This document shows, one piece after another, positions 4,867-5,654 of a stretch of DNA of 5,654 nucleotides. Under the pieces are notes generated by a model. It worked only from the letters and a program-made list of their open reading frames with translations, did not search any database and was not told where the DNA came from. The stretch's first letter is position 1, and each line of letters starts with the position of its first letter. A program made the translations under genes and the position numbers. Origin of the DNA: Cenarchaeum sp. (lineage in GTDB: Archaea; Thermoproteota; Nitrososphaeria; Nitrososphaerales; Nitrosopumilaceae); NCBI GenBank assembly GCA_007570915.1, contig RKSK01000159.1, forward strand, positions 1-5,654, written 5' to 3'.

Positions 4867-5564
4867 CGCCCCGGGCGCGCGTCGGCCCCGGCGCCTAGCC
4901 TGGCCAGGACCGCCTCCCCTGCCGCTCCGGGGCCGCCCCCCATGCGCGGCTCCGTGGCGCCTGTGGCCGCAAGGGCTCCCAGGGCGGCGCCAGTTCCGGC
5001 ATGGCGCATCCCATGGCATGCGCTGGCCAGCTCCAGCACAAGCGCCGCCAGGGCCTCTGGCTCGCCGCCCCTGGGATCCAGGCCCGGCCAGCCGCGCCCC
5101 TCGCGCCACCCCTCATACTTGCTCTCCTCCTTGGCGAGCTGCAGGTTCCCGCCCAGCTCCATCAGGCGCCTTGCGCCCCTGACGGCGCACGCCCTGGCGG
5201 GCTGACGCGCATGCCCGCCGTCCAGGGCAAAGTGCGCCCTGGCGCCTGACATGCAGCCCTCCTCCATCTCCTTTGCTATCAGCCTGGGCACCTCCACAAG
5301 CTTGTACGCATGCCTGTTTAGGTCGTCCCAGAGCCTCCCCGTCTCCGCCTCCCCGTCCCTGGCAGCAATGCCCAGCCTCGCCCCCTTGAGGGACTCCTCG
5401 ATCGACAGGACTGCCGGCGGGATTGCCCCGCGAAACCTCCCCCTGGAGAATAAAAGCCGCGCGTCCTCGAGCAGCCGCCCCGCGTCCTCCTGCGCGTATG
5501 CGACCCCCTCGCGCACGTCGGCCGGGCCCATGTCCGCGCGCCCGCTGGCCTCCTCCTCACACAT
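4839..5564 (-). CDS. Short AbiV-type HEPN protein (241 aa), paralogue of the 3448-4866 product
   Basis: Residues about 20-195 align with the N-terminal domain of the convergent neighbour. GAIPPAVLSIEESLKG (46-61) carries E56, E57 and K60 at identical numbers, and HAYKL (85-89) matches HDFKL; KYEGW and GW (149-159) match TYHNW and GW. The R-x4-H pair of the neighbour is replaced here (Glu146 and Glu151 at the aligned sites), so this copy may be catalytically inactive or use other residues. It lacks the neighbour's long C-terminal extension and ends in a Gly/Ala/Pro-rich tail after about residue 195. ATG 5564 is preferred for alignment with the paralogue; ATG 5531 is possible and has a GAGGAGG upstream. 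A weak TATA-like CTATAG (minus strand, 5610-5605) is about 43 bases upstream, inside the transposase-like sequence. Possible partner or antitoxin-like regulator of the neighbour; that is inference. Confidence 0.75.
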   Translation of the reverse strand: MCEEEASGRADMGPADVREGVAYAQEDAGRLLEDARLLFSRGRFRGAIPPAVLSIEESLKGARLGIAARDGEAETGRLWDDLNRHAYKLVEVPRLIAKEMEEGCMSGARAHFALDGGHARQPARACAVRGARRLMELGGNLQLAKEESKYEGWREGRGWPGLDPRGGEPEALAALVLELASACHGMRHAGTGAALGALAATGATEPRMGGGPGAAGEAVLARLGAGADARPGRQAGAPPPS

Positions 5565-5590
5565 CCCAAAAGTGACCCCCGCGCCTGATC

Positions 5591-5654
5591 CGGGCCAAAC
5601 AGATCTATAGGGGGACCCTGGCGGGCCGCCGATGCCGCGGCAAAAGGCGGAGCC
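5591..5654 (+). CDS. 5' end of a second transposase copy, cut by the window edge
   Basis: Reading from 5591, 21 codons align without gaps to the start of the damaged transposase at 548: RAK-x-IY-x-G, then A, RG and R are shared, 10 identical residues of 21. At DNA level 30 of the first 38 bases match. The same reading frame is preserved between copies, which suggests homologous protein-coding sequence and not merely a short DNA repeat. No ATG, GTG or TTG lies between the match and an upstream in-frame stop at 5573-5575, so either an unusual start is used or this is another fragment. The remainder lies beyond the window, so intactness cannot be judged. Confidence 0.5.

Noticed and set aside
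1..5654. CRISPR array or tandem repeat array
   Set aside because: No regularly spaced repeats of 20-40 bases were seen anywhere; only short palindromes and the two transposase-related copies.

Overview
The window is very GC-rich DNA, about two-thirds G+C or more by eye. It looks archaeal, and most like a thaumarchaeon of the Cenarchaeum type. The signs are AGG-dominated arginine codons, frequent ATA isoleucine codons, very high GC at third codon positions, and AT-rich TATA elements standing alone in GC-rich DNA about 24-27 bases upstream of likely start codons. That spacing implies leaderless transcripts. The species assignment is inference. The content is accessory: transposase relics, defence-like HEPN proteins and a virus-packaging-like ATPase, with no housekeeping gene.

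Layout. Bases 1-288 hold no gene I can support. A small minus-strand gene (344-466) is followed by a striking intrinsic terminator, a 12-bp stem running into T15 (289-332 read on the minus strand). Next comes a wrecked plus-strand transposase (545-1310). It keeps an N-terminal part with the first catalytic Asp, and a C-terminal part in another frame, with the middle of the protein missing. A gene-poor stretch (1311-1478) carries a C10 run, an inverted repeat and oligo-T runs. A small minus-strand gene (1479-1682) and a plus-strand terminase-like ATPase gene (1741-2592) diverge from one palindromic TATA element. Convergent to the latter is an unrecognised minus-strand gene (2627-3313). It in turn is divergent from a long plus-strand gene (3448-4866) with an N-terminal AbiV-type HEPN domain. 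That gene converges on, and overlaps by 28 bp, a second AbiV-type HEPN gene on the minus strand (4839-5564). At the right edge (5591-5654) the 5' end of a second transposase copy appears, in the same orientation as the first.

How it fits together. The genes alternate in strand and appear to be transcribed one by one, so there is no operon. The 5-kb block is bracketed by related transposase sequences in direct orientation, which suggests a mobile or formerly mobile island. The most interesting content is the pair of paralogous AbiV-like HEPN proteins, one with an R-x4-H motif and one without it, close to a terminase-like ATPase that lacks key catalytic residues and the nuclease domain. A joint antiviral role is an inference and not something the sequence proves.
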